Assembly: GCF_000173975.1 (NCBI RefSeq)
Contig: NZ_ACEP01000047.1
Coordinates: 1-64,000, forward strand
DNA: 64,000 nucleotides
Direction: 5' to 3'
DNA from: Anaerobutyricum hallii DSM 3353
GTDB lineage: Bacteria > Bacillota > Clostridia > Lachnospirales > Lachnospiraceae
In this document: positions 63,883 to 64,000 of the stretch, piece after piece
How the letters are laid out: each line of letters opens with the position of its first letter
Position numbering within the stretch: position 1 is the stretch's first letter
The notes under the pieces: generated by a model
The model's input: the letters and a program-made list of their open reading frames with translations, nothing else
The model's database searches: none
Told to the model about the DNA's origin: nothing
Translations under genes and position numbers: made by a program

Positions 63883-64000
63883 AACAATCCAGTTATCTTT
63901 CCATTATCATCTACATCAATTCCAAATGCAGCCGGTTTCTTTGGTAATCCTGGCATTGTCATGACTGCTCCGGTAAGGATTACTACAAATCCTGCTCCAG
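63879..64000 (-). CDS. fhs: Formate--tetrahydrofolate ligase, C-terminus only
   Basis: The last 39 complete codons are in the window ([20 protein letters not shown], then [19 protein letters not shown]). MTMPGLPK(K)PAA followed by a DVDDNGKI(T/S)GLF end is characteristic of this enzyme, which makes 10-formyl-THF in one-carbon and Wood-Ljungdahl-type metabolism. The gene runs off the right edge of the window. Confidence 0.9.
   Translation of the reverse strand, partial: GAGFVVILTGAVMTMPGLPKKPAAFGIDVDDNGKITGLF

Overview
The window looks like chromosomal DNA of an anaerobic, spore-forming Firmicute, most likely a Lachnospiraceae (Anaerobutyricum/Eubacterium hallii-like; the genus is a guess). 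The basis is low GC, strong AGGAGG-type ribosome binding sites, sporulation and germination genes (gerA-type receptor, bofA, an SspF-like SASP, SPOCS-LysM and CotS-like proteins), a Clostridia-type SRP RNA with an Alu domain, a class I lysyl-tRNA synthetase, ATP-type PEP carboxykinase, and the C-terminus of formate-THF ligase at the right edge. I see no rRNA, tRNA, CRISPR, prophage or intact transposase.

Layout. 0.4-4.1 kb: germination receptor genes on the minus strand (GerAA, then a GerAB protein fused to a truncated GerAC-like part). 4.4-6.0 kb: ispE and a GntR/FCD regulator. 6.1-7.9 kb: a decayed surface-protein locus with a class C sortase, a chimeric LPSTG protein and a frameshifted coiled-coil gene. 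8.3-10.5 kb: a spore SPOCS-LysM protein and a PrcB-like lipoprotein. 10.7-17.5 kb, plus strand: cca, a CotS-like kinase, dnaX-ybaB-recR and pfkA. 17.7-28.3 kb, minus strand: a Tad/Flp pilus operon (CpaE-like, CpaF, TadB with a frameshift, TadC, Flp pilin, DUF5702, two TadE-like proteins) ending in an FHA protein and a rhomboid protease. 28.5-40.7 kb: bofA, DUF1002, YfhO, a glycosyltransferase, small spore proteins, a DUF815 ATPase with an unknown partner, PepF and a secreted transglutaminase. 40.8-51.5 kb: class I lysS, SRP RNA, tadA, an acidic-repeat protein, and rsmA/tatD/metG. 51.8-64 kb: DUF885 lipoprotein, pckA, two paralogous secreted proteins, a class V aminotransferase, a C39-like protein with Ig-like domains, a ribokinase-like kinase, a DUF6273-like protein and partial fhs.

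The most striking feature is a dense set of intergenic repeats. I separate four families. (1) Long hairpins of about 95-135 bp: a recurring core, but outer arms that differ between copies and still pair within each copy, often touching stop codons. (2) Family A, a MITE-like palindrome with CTAGAGCGTGTTTGAAAAA ends, found whole, halved or as single ends, once inside the gerAB reading frame. (3) Family B, about 165 bp, all five copies in plus orientation and three of them directly in front of a ribosome binding site. (4) Family C, hairpin elements with a conserved TCCAGCAAGAAG segment, perhaps IS200/IS605 relics. Together they fill most gene-free stretches and appear to supply terminators, leader sequences and even C-terminal codons.

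All calls come from reading the sequence and its translations. No database search was possible.
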